NCBI GenBank assembly: GCA_914767715.1
Contig: OU612065.1
Location: forward strand, 35,650,001-35,714,000
DNA: 64,000 nt
Source of the DNA: Membranipora membranacea
Taxonomy: Eukaryota; Bryozoa; Gymnolaemata; Cheilostomatida; Membraniporidae
Direction: 5' to 3'
Positions 1 through 14,700 of this stretch are shown piece by piece. Position numbers and translations under genes: made by a program. Numbering within the stretch: position 1 is the first letter of the stretch; each line of letters opens with the position of its first letter. The notes beneath the pieces are model-generated. The model saw only the letters and a list, made by a program, of their open reading frames with translations, searched no databases and was not told the origin of the DNA.

Positions 1-2707
1 AGTTACACTTAAGTCATGCCAAGGAGTTGTCTCTAACTCTTTGGTCAAACACCTCACTTTTTCTGTTTGATTTCCCATTTGATTTTGAGTGGAAAACAGA
101 AACTATTCAAACATGTTGCGATTAAAAAGAAAAACTAGGCATTGTAATATGTTGCTAAATGTCTCGGTATCAGGTTGAAAGCTATGAACAAGATATGAAA
201 AAGTATCCAACTACAAAGATAATCATTATGACTGTTCTAGAAATTGCCTTGCCTCAGATGTTTGTGTAGGTTAAGTCAAATTTGTCAAATTTTCAGTGTC
301 TTGGCGTTGTAAAAGATCGTATTTCATGCTAAGCCGCATACTCATGAACTCATGATCAGACTTTTCCTACACTAGGTTTGTTCAATCATGCTAGCCTTCA
401 TGACGCCGGTAATAGCATCAGACAAGACCAGTCAAAACCCTTTAAGCCAAGACATAAAGTTGGTCAAATTTAGCAAATCAATCAATTTGCCATAACCCAC
501 AGAGTTGACGGCCTAATATTTGGCTGCATTTTCTGCAGCACACACTAGCCTTCAGTACAATGGGGCCCACAAACCCCAGAGAAAAACATTCAAACATAGT
601 AACTTCGAGACTTGAACAGTGAAGGAGATAGGTCTAACCAGCTGAACCACCTCCTACCCTAACCGAGCAACTCACATGCAATATGACTAAAAAAAATACA
701 GCGTGGCTTGATCTCCTTTGGTTACATATATTGGCATTATGGCAATGGTATTATGTCATCAGGCTTTATACCCACTGGTATTTTGACACTACTGGAGTTT
801 TGTACAACTGGTATTTTGGCATTGGTATAGTGGTCAGTGGTGTTATCACCCATGGCATTATGACCATGGCATTATGGCAATGGCATTATGTCACTGGCAT
901 TTTGTCCCAATGGCATTTTGACCATGGCATTATGACTGGGTACCAGACCTGTATTATTTATATCGGTAACTTTGGCTATTGTAATAGTAATGGCTTCATT
1001 TGAATTACTACAAACCTAGAAAACACTCCCAAACAATACATTGTGTCAGTGTCTAGGAGGCTTTATGGAAATCCTGGCTAGAACAAACAATTAAACAATA
1101 AAAATAGAACAACTGATCATGTATCATCATGATGAGAGGATTTGTAAGCATAAATATCGGCTGATAGTGTAGAGAGTGTAACGGAAACCTTGTGATTCAG
1201 GTATTTGAGGAATGTATAAATAACTCTAGGATCTACCTGCCTCGTCAATGGAATTCAATAGACTGTGAAAAAGTTTAAATTTACCTGAGCTAACATAGCC
1301 TCGAGATTGAAACACTGAGAGATGTGATTCTTACATCATATTACCATGGTTTGCATTTAATGTGACTGCGTGTCACACACTTTACTCTGACTGGCAAAAA
1401 TCACTTCATGTCTGTTTCTGTCAGAATAAAAGTAGAAGAAACAAAGTGAATTTTTTTTTCTCTTAAACCTTCAGCTGAGTCACTGCTGACAAGCAATGAC
1501 GTTACTAAAAATCCTGCAATCCTGCACGTCCGCCTTTTTCAGCCATCTGGCGGTTCACTAGGATGGGATTGTTCTCAGCTATGTTGTGGCTGTATCATTT
1601 GATTCTATTATATTACTAGTCATTAAAACCTGCCCAATGACATAATGATTGGTTCAGGTGACATGAGCTAAAAGATTTTAAAGGATCTAATGTGATGACC
1701 GACTTTGCCGCCAGCCGCTGGTTGCCGCCTCTTGTTAGCCTTGCTGTAAGCGACCTTGTTATAGTTAGTATAAGATAAACAATCCTCTTATCTCAGCAAT
1801 GCAATGAGGAATATGAGATCTGCGACCAACATACAATATCCGTCTGCGGTATTTTTTGTAACATAGCATTACTACTAAACGTTGGAGATAATACAGCGGA
1901 ATTTGTCATCTGTGCAGGTGATTCAAGTGCTTCCCAGAATGCAAAAAAAGGCTATGAGCTTCTGAAACTTATTTGTTTTCATATGAGGTTGATAACTTTA
2001 ATCTTTTGCAGCTTTTGGGGAGTATTTTCATTGCAAAATTTCTAATCCGGAAAAATGCATGTTTTTTTGCAAATTTTGAATTGACTTTTAAAGATAGCAA
2101 TTAAGCGAGTTTTAAGGCGATTAGTCCAATCTACACCGCAATGTTTGAGGAAAAAAATATAAGAATCTCCATGAGAAATATGTGCCAACAACTTATGGAT
2201 ACTCGCTTTATTGCATAATATGTGGGCTCACATGCTGAAAAGATGAGGAAAATTTTTCAAACTATAAATAAAAAGTGTTTAGCTCATCACTTGTTGAGCT
2301 TGGTCCGTTTTGATCAGAGAATGTCATGACATGGGAATCTGTGTTAGCTGAGGTAGCTGATGCCAAAATCTTAATGTTATAAACACGCTAATTATGATTA
2401 TAACACATGTCAACCCTGGTGAATACTGCTATAGATCCGACTAAATCGGTGATGTAAGGCTGTTTTTTTAATGTTTTTCTGCCGTAGGAATGTCTGATAC
2501 TGTCATGTACCAGTGACACTTCACAGAGAACCAACCTGTGCGAGGAGGTGCTTGAACGTTAGCATTGTCTGACAAGCGCCAGCAGGTTCTTGTCTCTATA
2601 TTCTATGTAAAGCCTGCTGTCTGAAGGCTGAGCATACTTATATATCTACTTAAGTTCTCATGTACTTATTTTTACTTGTCTGGTATATTATTTTATTGTC
2701 TTTGTAG
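1..2707. other. GARS upstream intron, no exon seen
   Basis: Apart from repeat copy A I see no coding exon. The expected GARS segment before 2708 (ending ...SY before GWIE) is absent, so all of this is taken as intron. Confidence 0.6.
114..942 (+). repeat. Dispersed repeat with terminal minisatellite, copy A
   Basis: About 830 bp, in the same orientation as copy B (4829-6222) with obvious near-identity from GATTAAAAAG through the final GGGTA. The last 210 bases (732-939) are a minisatellite of 13-16 bp units of the form TGG[CT]ATT[AT]TG plus 3-6 bases. Reading this array gives an open frame rich in Trp/His/Tyr, which is an artefact of the unit and not a gene. Copy A lacks the 523-bp insert of copy B. 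Confidence 0.85.
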
Positions 2708-5700
2708 GGATGGATCGAGTGTGCAGGCCATGCTGACAGATCTGCCTTTGATTTATCCCGCCATACTCAGGCTACAAACGTCAAACTCATGGCCGAGAAG
2801 AAACTGGCGGAACCAAAAACTGTTCAGGTAAACAAATGAGGGATTAAAGGCTGATGTGTCATGTATGTAGGCCTTTGATCGCAGCTGCCATCGGATTAAC
2901 AGTAATGAGCATGTGTAATAACTCAAGTATGGTTTCTGCTAGGAAATCCCACCGCAGGAATGTATATGGTGTATGGCCATTATCGCCCTAAGCGTAGGCT
3001 GTGGTGATGCAGCTTAGTCATCGGCGCAGGTACACTCAGGTACGCGATGAATGTCAGCAATTCAGAGTAGTTATCTAATTTGTAATTTTAAACCCGAGAG
3101 GGGGACTGTTGGTTTTCTTGCATTTCTGTATCTTATTGGCGGCAATAATGCATATGAAAAAATGTCAAAATGCCATCGGGACAAAATGCCATTGACATAA
3201 TGCCATTGCCATTGCCATAATGCCATGGCTATAATGCCATAGGTGATAACACCACTGAACACTATACCAATGCCAAAATACCAGTTATACAAAATGCCAG
3301 TTGTGTCAAAATACCAGTGGATATAGTCAATGGATATAGATTGGACATAATACCATTTGGGACAACATACCACATCCCAAAATACCATTGCCATGATGCC
3401 AAAATATGTAACCAAAGGAAATCAAGCCACACTGTAGTTTTTTTGTGTGTTAGTTGTATTACAGCTGCGAGTTGCTCGTTGAGAGAAGGAGGTGGCACAG
3501 CTGCAACTCATAAAGTTTCTTCGTTCAATTTCGATGATATCTGGGGTTCGTTGGGGTCCACAACAAACTGAGAGCTAGTGACTTGTAACAAATATTCCCC
3601 AACTATTCTCTAGAATAGTTTATGACAATAACTCTGGATAACTACCAATTTTTTTTTTAAAGTCTTGACTCATCGCTGCCCTAGAGACTCATGCTACTAA
3701 TGACCTGATAAGACTACAAAAAGAAAAAAATCTGTTCAACCTAAAAGTGACAACTGCCAAACACCCATAAATTTGGCATGAGATGGACGGCAGTACAACC
3801 CTGACACAATCTATATTGTAATGGAACAACTTTACAACCATTTTAATGATAGATGAATCACCCAGGGTTTGTTTTTAGATCTTTCTAAAGCTTTTGATAC
3901 GATAAATCACGGCATTCTTATAAGTAAACAGATATTTTTTTCAGATATTCTTCCCCCTCATATCTACTGTTAGAAAATTATCTTTTAAATAGAAATCAAT
4001 TTGTCTTGGTAAATGAATTAAGTCAGTTTTACTGCCTGTCATGATCGGTGCTCCCCAGGGTTCGGTTCTCGGGCCAGCACTATTTATAATTTATAATATT
4101 GATCTTTTAAATGCATCACCTGATCAATTAAATACTTTTTGCTGACAATTCTAATATTTTTAGTACTGAATCTAAAATTACGAAGAGAAATTTACCTCTG
4201 ATAAATGAATGGTGTATCATCAACTATTTTGTGATTAACTATGAGAAAACCTTTTTGAAACCCCAAAAAAATTTTAACCAGAAGATTTAAAGATGATATT
4301 CAGGAACTATTTTAGAAGAAAAAGGAACAATATGAAACTTTCCATGAACATTTTAGAAGCTTAAAAAAGGAATTAAATTTAACCCTGATGATGATACAAG
4401 CACTCGGTCCAGCATTAGAATGAGAGTTCTGGGGCGACGCAAGTGATAGCCAGATACGACTCTACAAAAAAATGCTCTACGTGTCATCAAGGGAATTATA
4501 CCAGGGGTCACATTTCTAATAATTTTGAAAAACTAAAATTCATGCCATTACAAATTCTTTTTAAATACAGAAATTTGAAACTTTTATTGAAATCATACTT
4601 AATTCAAAAATTTTAGATATGATAACAAACCATGAATACAACGCCTGATCAAACAAACTTGAATTAATCAAACCGGTAACAAGCAATGAGAAAGGTCCTT
4701 GCTCTTTTTGGGAGTTTGGGCAGGGCCAGGGTGCGAACTCACAGCCGGGTTGGTGGGGTCTCTGGTCAAGTGGTGCATAGCAGATACAATGGGCACTAAG
4801 GGATAAAACATATCAGAAAAGTTTATACTTGTTGTGATTAAAAAGAAAGACTAGGCATTGCAATATGTTGCCAAATGTCTCGGTATCAGGTTGAAAACTA
4901 TGAACAAGATATAAAAAAGTATTCAAATACAAAGCTAATCATTGTGACTGTTCTAGAATTGGCCTTGCCTCAGATGTTTGTGTAGCTTAAAGTGGCAGAC
5001 AACCACAAAAGTTATATTTTGATATTTGATGCATAAGGATGTACTCCTTCTAAATTTGGATGTTATAAATAAATGTTAAATTTTAAAATTTTAATTATTT
5101 CGATTACAAACTCTCTTCCGCCATTTTGTTTCAGTAACACAAATACCCGTACTCTCAAAATAAATCAATTATTGGCAAAAAAATGATGTATAAAAGACTT
5201 TTTTCTAGATTCGAAGCAGTTATCTTTTGTTGTGTCAATATTAATATATAAACAGTCATCTCAGTTACAAAAATCATCTACAAAAACAATATTATTGCTT
5301 TCAATATAAAAAATTAAGCATTTTCTTTGAGATTATAATAGCTTCTCAACTTAATTCAGTTTATTTCAGCCATAGGGTGGAGGGGCTACTGACTGCCCTG
5401 TGGTGCAGATCCAAAGCTTATACCTTGGATTTCTATTGTTGAGTATTTTGCCTACTGGTGAAGGGTAATTGCATCTTGATACGTATTTAGTGGTGCCAGT
5501 GTTGTTTTCTACTTTAAGTCAAATTTGTCAATTTTTCAGTGTCTTGATGCTGAAAAAGATTGTATTTCATGCTAAGCTGCATACTCATGAACTCAAGGTC
5601 AGAATTTTCCTACACTATTTTCAATCATGCTAGCCTTCATGAGGCCGGTAATGGCATAAAAGAAGACCAGTCAAAAACCCTTCAAGCCAAGACATGAAGT

Positions 5701-8700
5701 TGGTCAAATTTAGAGAGTCAATCAATTTGCCATAGCCCATAGAGTTGATGGCACAATATTTGGCTACAATTTCTGCACCACACACTAGCCTTCAGTACAA
5801 TGGGGCCCAACAAACCTCATAGAGAAACATTTAAACGTAGAAACTTCGAGACATGAACAGTGAAGGAGATGGGTCTAACCAGCTGAACCACTTCCTACCC
5901 TGACCGAGCAACTCGCAGCTGTAATATGACTAACAAAGAAAATACAGCGTGGCTTGATCTCCTTTGGTTACATATGTTGGCATTATGGCAATGGTATTTT
6001 GGGATATGGTATGTTGTCCCAAATGGTATTATGTCCAATCTGGCTTTATGTCCACTGGTATTTTGACACAACTGGTGTTTTGTACTACTGGTATTTTGGC
6101 ATTGGTATAGTGTTCAGTGGCGTTATCACCTCTGGCATTATGGCCATGGCATTATGGCAGTGGCATTATGTCACTGGCATTTTGTCCCCATGGCATTTTG
6201 ACCATGGCATTATGGCCGGGTAACCATAAATGAGCTTGGGTTGGGAGGGATATTATTATCAAATATGGAATAATGATGTCATGTTGTGATATGGTTCGGC
6301 CCAAATATAATAGCTGACAAGCTCATGAGCGTGCGACGCACTTGTCTTCTTTCTATATCCTGCATTGAGTTCAGCTTTTCTTTATGGCAAATGGCCCAAT
6401 GGCTGCTAACTTATAACAAGGATTGATGATTTGACTTCTGCACTACACCATAATCTTCCAGGTTAATTAAGTGTTAGATGATGATTCCCCCTATCGTTCC
6501 CCCTCTCCCGTCCCCCCTCCCTATGTTCACATCTGAAATTTTGGTGAAACATCATGGAAATAGTGCAGATGTATCCTTCCTTCCAGCTCACATCCTACTC
6601 TGTTCCCATTAAGGAGCTTTCAGTGACTACCTGACCACTGAGTGACTACCCGACCACTACTAGCTTGTTTTTAGTAATCAATAATCAATAATCAATCTGT
6701 CTTCAGCGTATTATGTCATTACTGAAGGCCTCTATACTACAGCGCTGTGTGTCTGCTGTGGGTCTGCCGGGGTCGGCTTTGTGAATCCTTTTTTGATCAC
6801 GTCCCTGACTGTACTTACCTGGATTAATCAGGGATAAGTACCTGGTTCTATTATTAGTATATAATACCTCCCTAGTGAAGAGAGCGGCGTCGTCCTTAAG
6901 ACACAGTGATGAAGATAATACCTAACCCGGACTCTCCCACACGGGCTGTATCCACCCTTATAACACTTATTGATGATTTGTAGAATGAGTGTTAGAATGT
7001 GAGAATTTAAACTGCAATAGCCGGGGTTGCCAGGGCCTCGCATGTGGACTGTGGGGTAGTAACCTGACTGCCAAAACACCAGGGCCTTTGACAGGCAAAG
7101 TGTGAAAATTCACCTTATCTTTTATATTTATTGTCTCATGTTATATTATATTATATTATATAATAATGGTAAAGAAATGTATGCCAGGAATAAAATAATT
7201 TATTTGTTTTAGCAAATTGTAGTTGGCTTGCTTTCTAGTTTGTCTTGGATACCTCGTGCGACCTTGAGAAGACCTGGACAGACGGGAAATCTACACATTA
7301 TGCATGGTCCACACCATTATTTTACACTAAGCTGGTGTTAATGTCTATAACGTGTCCTTCTGAAATGATAATATAGTACGTCCTCAATCTCTGTAACTTC
7401 CTTAATGTTGAGCGCTTTTGTTGAAGAAGTTAAATTCTTTATTTCAGGTAACTGAATGTCTGCCAAACAAAGCTAAGGTCGGTAAATCTTTCAAGCAGGA
7501 TGCTAAGGCTATCACCGCACATCTGAGCTCTCTAAGTCAGGAAGCCGCTCTGGATATCAAAACTAAACTCGCTGCCGAAGGGTAAATAAATGTGCAGAGT
7601 TAATCAGGTCTTGGGTTTATCCCACCCTGCAAACGGGTTCTCACACCGCAGTGCAATATTCAATCCATACCAAGTTTGATATTATAATTACACCCATATC
7701 ATCAAATCTAGCTAGATGGGAGATGTTGTATAACATAGTACCAAAATATTATGGTCTTTTTAGGCACCAGCATTATCATCCTGGTGTGGGAGAGATTATT
7801 GGCATAGAGATTGGGACAAAGAAGGCTCCCCCCCCCCCCCGACACTTTCATATCAGAATCTATCCATAAGCAAAGTTTATATATGTATATACATATATAT
7901 TTATGTAACTATATTCACAGCAATAATCACAACATTCACAGTAATATTATGAATGCTGACAAATTGATATGGGATTAAACTATATTATATCAATTTGTCA
8001 ACTCTCTTTACGTCTATACATTCATATTTTGGCAGCTAGCTCAATATTCATGTAGATGCAGATTCAGAAGTGAAATGTGTGCCAGGATAAACATATGATA
8101 ATTGGCCCTCCCGTCACCTGTCATCTACATCAAGGCATTAATTGTGGGAGGTCTGCATATTTTATAGCTCCAATGATGTCAACAGGGAAGTGAACCCTCG
8201 ATCTTTACCTCATATACAGGGCTAGCCTTCAGAACTCATCTTAGTGCATCCCATCTTCACTAAAAACTTACTTCCCCTCTCAACTTTACCCCAACAGAAT
8301 GTATCATTACATGCACTAACATAAGGCATATGATCATGGGTGGGATATGTAGATAAAATATGTAGACAAGGTGGGACAACTCATGTCAGAAACCTCTGCA
8401 ACCTCTCAGATTATACAATGGTCTCTAAGTAATGTTTGAGACTGTGAGTGAGCTACCATCTCCAGCTGGACCGCGAAGTCCTAGTCATACAGCGGCCTAT
8501 ATATTGACTTGCCGGTTTTGCATTTGGTTTAAGGATAGAGCAAGTTTATTTCTATTATCATATTTCTAAGTATGTACTATAAAATTCCTTGAATACCTTA
8601 CTGTGTTTTAGATCGGTGACATTGCGTATTGGGGAGAAGGACTTTACGTTTACCCCAGACCTGATCACTGTGAAGGAGTATGAGAAGACCCTACATGTGG

Positions 8701-11700
8701 AGGAGTTCATACCCTCCGTTATTGAACCCTCCTTTGGAATCGGCAGAGTCATGTACACACTATTTGAGGTATACTCAGAGAGTAGTGCTGTGCCAGTCCC
8801 GCATTATCATCTCCAATCAAGCTCATCCCGAGTTAGTCTGTCCAACCTTGTTAGTTATCAAAGAAAGAGCGACGTGTCTTTTGTGATTTGAAAATATTTT
8901 GGCGTCGATGGGTGAGCCGGATTTGAGCGATTAGTGCTGGTCATGCCATACCTGTATTGACAGTGACATAGCCATAGTGACCGTGTCATATTTGTATTGT
9001 CTGTGACATATTCGCGTTGACTGACGCACACATAGTTTTGGATGTGTGACATCAGCAGTTTGTACCTGCACTCCAGTGACCAGTTTCAATAAGAGAGGTC
9101 GTTAGAAGCTCTTGACTAAAAGGTAATTCCTTGGTCAATCCCATATGTGTGCCTATCTAAAGACGGTAGTTAAAATCCAGCTAACTACACCTTTAATTGG
9201 AACTGGTCACATGAAAGCTCCAGACTCAATACATCTGCAAGATTTGAGATTACAAAGATGTAAGACGAGCCTGGACTCGGCGTCACTGTTTCAGCTCTAC
9301 AAAATCATGGACTTCAAATTCACTTACGTAGTACCTTGATTCGGCACCCTATTTTAAACCTATTTAGGATTTGATGGTATTGTTATCAAGGTTACCTTCA
9401 CGGATCTAAACGTCAGCCCGAGCTGTAGAATCACCGCCGCTATGGGGCTTTACGTGTCACCAAGCTTTTAAATTCCCATTTCGGCTTTGTTCTATAGGTC
9501 CAAGGTGTGCAATGAAACCATCCAAAGCTAATTAAATTCTTTCGTTGTGGAGAATTTGGGTTATTAAATAGTCTTGAAGACGGAGTTTTCGCTAAGCGGA
9601 ATCACCAGCGCCTGCTTTGTAGAACTTCAGGCATGTTCTATTACGTCTACAGTACAGATAGATCATCATCGAATACCTCTTAGGGATTATTGTCGACCTT
9701 GACCATTGGACCACTAGAGAAAGGGCTTTTTTTACCCTCAATTTCCAGAATACAAAGTGATTGGTTCAAATTGTCAAATTCCATAATCTGAAACCTCGAA
9801 TTTGGCCAAAGTAGCCCTGCTAAAACATCACTGTAAAATCTTGGCCTGTCCTGAAGCAGAACTACTCTTAATAATTTACAAGGAGATGTAGCTCCCCTTA
9901 CTGAGCAGTCAGTTATCAATTGACGTAAGAGGTACAGGGTGCCAACAATACTGGTGTCAGTACACATGTATACAAAAAAGGTAAAACTCCACAATGTTAT
10001 TCACAGCATACAATAATATGAAACCAATCATATAAATATGTTTTACAGAGAGGGAAATTGTGAAATGATGATGGCGCCAGTTGTAAATAACAATTATAGA
10101 AATTATAATAGATTTATCGGGTATTGTTTTTCACAAGCTGATGACGGTTAGGATTATACAGTGGTAGATATTAATGACATAGACAGACAAGTTATGAACC
10201 TGTGGGGTGTGATGACCTGGAACTTCTCTGTAGATAAGAGAAACACATGTTACCACAGCCTGATAAACTTCTCCAGATAAGAGGTGATCTCTGTTCATAT
10301 CTTTGTGATGTCGGTAGATCTGCGGTTATCTCATCAAGGTTTAACCTGTTACTTCTGTCTTACCCACCAGGTCAAAACGCTCAAATACACAAAACAATCA
10401 ATTAAAACTTTATTATCTTTGAACTCTGATTAGTAACAAAATACATTTATATGTTTGTCTGAGAGTTTTAGTTTGGATGGAGTTTCGGGGGTGATAACTT
10501 CTCTTGCTGTGATAGCTAGAAAAGTTTTGATAAGAAATTCAAAGAAAAAAGCCTTGCGCCAAAGCCAGCCAATGAGTGATTAATTTCCACACGCCCTGAT
10601 GGAAACGACACAAGGAAGGTTTCATAGAGCTACTATGGTTATCCGGGTCCGGTATGGTCGCAATTATAGTTTTGTCCCGGGACTGGTTCACGTTTACTGG
10701 GTGTCACCTTCGCATTCTTAGATTATATAAATATCACTACCTTAATACCTCATTTATTCCCCCTGTACTTTGGACTAAAGGATTTCAGTCATGGTACCGC
10801 TAACTGTCACTGCCTTTGCCAACATCAAAGTTAAATTTTTCTAAAAAAACACAATTAATGACTGTTTTCGTCAGCAGAGCAGATTGTTTTAGGGTGAGTA
10901 GGCTTTTGGCAGCGACATTTCCTACCCTGGTTAAGCACGTGATGATGATGATTATAATGATAAGTACAAGTCATGGGCTGTTGAGGGAAGGAGAGAGGGA
11001 GAGGTTACAATGAACTTTTACCGAGGAGATGGATTAGAGTCAGGTGACTGTACATGTCAGAGTATATTTGTGACAGGAGTATTCCTCTGCTGTGTATACC
11101 ACAGAGCACCTCACGACCCTGACATCAGCGCCACAAGCTGTGACTGATTAAAGTCTGACCTCAGTGAACTTCTCTGTATGATCAGTTATATCTCTTCTCT
11201 AACAAAACATAATCTGCTGCCTGCCTCTAACATAGAGAGGCTGCCTTCAGTGCAGCACAACGACTTACTCTATATGCAGCTTAGCGGTCAAGCAATGTTT
11301 CAGTGGGTGCTTGTTTTAGTTGTTGCATCATATCTGTAAATCATTGAAAAAAATTTGGCTTCACAAATTTAAGTCTTGTTGAAAGTCCTGTTGGACCCTC
11401 TTGGACTAATCCATCACCCCTTAATTTTAAACCTGAGAGACACTGTCAGGTGGCATGAGTGCGTCACTAGTGTCCAAGGGTCAACAACAATTAGTTCTAT
11501 TTGTGTCCTTATGATAAAGCAATGATCATGTTATCAAATACACATTTATATTTCATCAACACGCCACCATATTCAATTTCATAGAATGGGGGAAATTCAA
11601 TTCAAAGAAAGTCAAGGCCGAGAAAGGCCAGCGCTCTATGCCTTGATAGACATCTAGCTTGGATAAATCATGTTTGACCTAACTGGGCTCCATACTTCTC

Positions 11701-14700
11701 CACACAGCCTGTTTTGTTGGAGAATCTGTTTAAAACTCTCACAACATAAAGATCAATTAGTATTACTTGATATGCAAACCTGGTACTAGTCAAATAGCCA
11801 GGATATTCTAGGTGCTATTTATTCCCTGGTGTATCCTGGTGTATCTTCGTGTCGCATGATTTTTCTGCTTACCAAGTTTTCTCATGATACCAAAATTTTT
11901 TTTCCTATGATTATAACCTTTTTGCAGATTCACAATGGGTGAATGGAAGGGATTGGTCTGCAAGAAAATGCTTATTTTTGTGACTCAAAAATGACACCTT
12001 GTGGCAGCAATTGCTTGAGGATCCATGCCTTGGCAACTTTGGAGATCTTGACTGAGGGTTGTTGATCAACAAGGATATGATTACTACGGAGTGTCAGTAG
12101 TATAGCTACTTGCCGTTCGGACAACAGGATGGCTCCAAATACAAGCTATTGTGACGCAGAGATGACCTCAAAGCCGCCAGCACCGCACCTGTGCCAAATA
12201 TTCATTAACTAAATGTGTCAAGTCATTTCCTCACCAAATATGTTGTTATGGTTGTGTTTTAGCACTCATATGGTGAGAGAGACGGAGATGAGAAGCGTAC
12301 ATACCTTAGTCTACCCCCCTCAGTGTCACCTTACAAGTGTAGCGTACTACCACTCAGTAATAACGCTGACTTTATACCTTACACCAAACAGATAGGTTAG
12401 TATCCACCATAGTATACCTGAGTATAACTAGGCCTATGTGCTAATATGACCACTGTAGAGCTCCTGTACCTGAGCACTGACACGAGGTGTCTGACTTGAT
12501 GATGTAACCCTATGTACACATATCAATCTTGGCGTGGAAGTAGCGGAAGTATGAAAAAAGTGGGAAGAATGAAACCGCTTGGCCATACTTTCGTTTTCCG
12601 AGATCGCATAAACACGCAATGATTCGTAAAAAACGAGGATAGGAAGGAATGCAGTTAAGCTACCGGACTGGTCGATTCATAGCTACTGCCGTTAGAGAAC
12701 AATTGGGGCGCTACGCTATTTTTGCTTGATCACAATCTAATAAGCTGTCCGATTCCTGTCCTGATTGTGATCTATAGAGATTGGGACAGAAGAATAGAAC
12801 TGATGGCGTTAATGGCATGTCATTGTTAACGAAATACCTTAGTAACCCTCGTCTAAACCCGTAAGTCCTCAAGCTAAGGCACAGCGTACCTATCAGGTGT
12901 GGAATATAGGCGCATGCTAATATAAATAGATCATTATAGTAAATCGGTAGGGATTCAGTCTTCCACCTAGAGCGCTCTTGTGCCATCCATGACTCAGCAG
13001 CTTTATTGTCCAGTAAGCCGCTACCGCTTCAGAGGCGCAAGTATAAATTTTTAAATTCTTCTGTTTTCTATAATTAAATGTGTCAAAATTACAACCAAGA
13101 GGCCTACTAAGGGATATCAGAACAATAGGTCCTCATTACAAAACCGGGTCGCTTAGGATGTCATTCCCAATTGAAAAAACTTATCGAAATTCCTATGTCA
13201 CTGTCCCATGGCATAGATCCCTTACTTGTTGGACGAGGTGGGTGGGTTACATGGGCGATATTACCCGTTCTTCACAATGATATTTTGTGTTGCATTTTCT
13301 GCGCTGTTCAATCATTATTCTAGGTACAAGCAAGCGTGAAATTTTCTCAATAATTGAACAAAACTGAAATTCCCTAGAGATTTCCTAGAGAATAATTGGA
13401 AGTCCCCTCACATAGTTGGTGGCGATCAGCGGCAGGTGTCATAGATTCTGTCATAAGGTAGGTCAATTCTACTTCTTCATACGATTTAAACTGCATAGAT
13501 AGTGAAACCTTGCCTAGAGCCAAAATTAATTGTTTTATCATTCAGAATCCGGCTTCTCTAGTCCGGATTATACAGCTATTTCCATCCTCCTCTGATGTCA
13601 GGATAATATAAGCGTATGCTTATATATTAGATTTTAATTAAGGTACCTAATATGTTGGTTTATTCTTTCAGGTGAATCTATTAAAAGGTGACATTTCTCA
13701 TTGATCATTATTACTTGTCACCCTTGTGGCCGTGGATCTGTCTTTGAGGGTCACATTGTGGTATGTCGGAGCTAACCTACAGCCAACCGGCACGTCACTA
13801 TCACCAGCTTTCTCTCCCTCAGAGATCGACGAGAAAAGTGACGATTTTCGCCCAATCACAAAGCTACCATTGATTCTATTCCTGGCCCTTGATCATAGAT
13901 CCTAGATTTTTCTCACATATTCGTTTTTTAGCCGATGGTTTGAGATCTCATGGCGTTGCCCACAAAGTGGACGAGTCCAGTGGCTCCATAGGAAGACGTT
14001 ATGCACGTACCGATCAGATTGGTATCCCTTTTGCTGTAACTATAGACTTTGATACCCTGAGTGAACCTAACTCAGTGACTCTGAGAGAAAGAGACTCCCT
14101 ACTACAAGTCAGAGCTCCCGTAAGTATAAATAGTCAGCCGTCCCTAATAATGCCCTTTGTGCCGCCTCTACAAAGTTACTGTGGTAAAAATTATAGTGTT
14201 TGACCCGACCATGAACGCGGATGTGGCATACAGTTTTCTCTGGGATCCATGAAAATTTTCTGTCATTGTTGGACAGCAATGGAGTTAAGCTGACACATTT
14301 TTTGTGGAAGACAATGAAGCTATTTATAGCTATTTAAAACTTTCAACCTTCTAGGATAGCTTTAAACTAAAGCCTTGACTTCCGTGTGAAACTTCTCACT
14401 TCAATACCTGTATGTGCAGAGGCCATAAATAGTCTTAGTCTTGTCTGGTTTATTAACATGACCTGATCCCTAACCTTGAACCGTAGGGATTGGGAGTGTC
14501 TGGTGAAACTGCTTTACCAGCTATACAAAACAAGAGATATATGCAATTAAGTATCACAACGTACCAATCAAGGTCTCTTAAATCAAGATTAGATTATAAG
14601 CCTTTTTGGTCCTGCTGACAGTACTCACAAAGCTATTCATGATTTTTCCCAAATACCCAAGTGACCCTCCTTCACAGGATTACCCACTCACAAGCATCAT

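Noticed and set aside
683-1003. 106-codon open frame rich in Trp, Tyr and His, with parallels at 5954-6223 and 3071-3415
   Set aside because: These frames are translations of the minisatellite in the dispersed repeat; unit length and composition keep them open. No start context, splice structure or domain.
4700-4775. tRNA-like or 5S-like B-box segment (GGTGCGAACTC)
   Set aside because: No matching A box at the right distance and no cloverleaf can be drawn.
114-6222. Copies A and B as the two LTRs of one retrotransposon
   Set aside because: A bona fide GARS exon (2708-2827) lies between them, copy C of the same family is inverted in the interval, and no gag/pol or primer-binding site is adjacent. 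The reverse-transcriptase relic is of LINE type.
9680-9994. 104-codon minus-strand open frame in a GARS intron
   Set aside because: No domain or splice context; possibly part of an unidentified repeat but unsupported.
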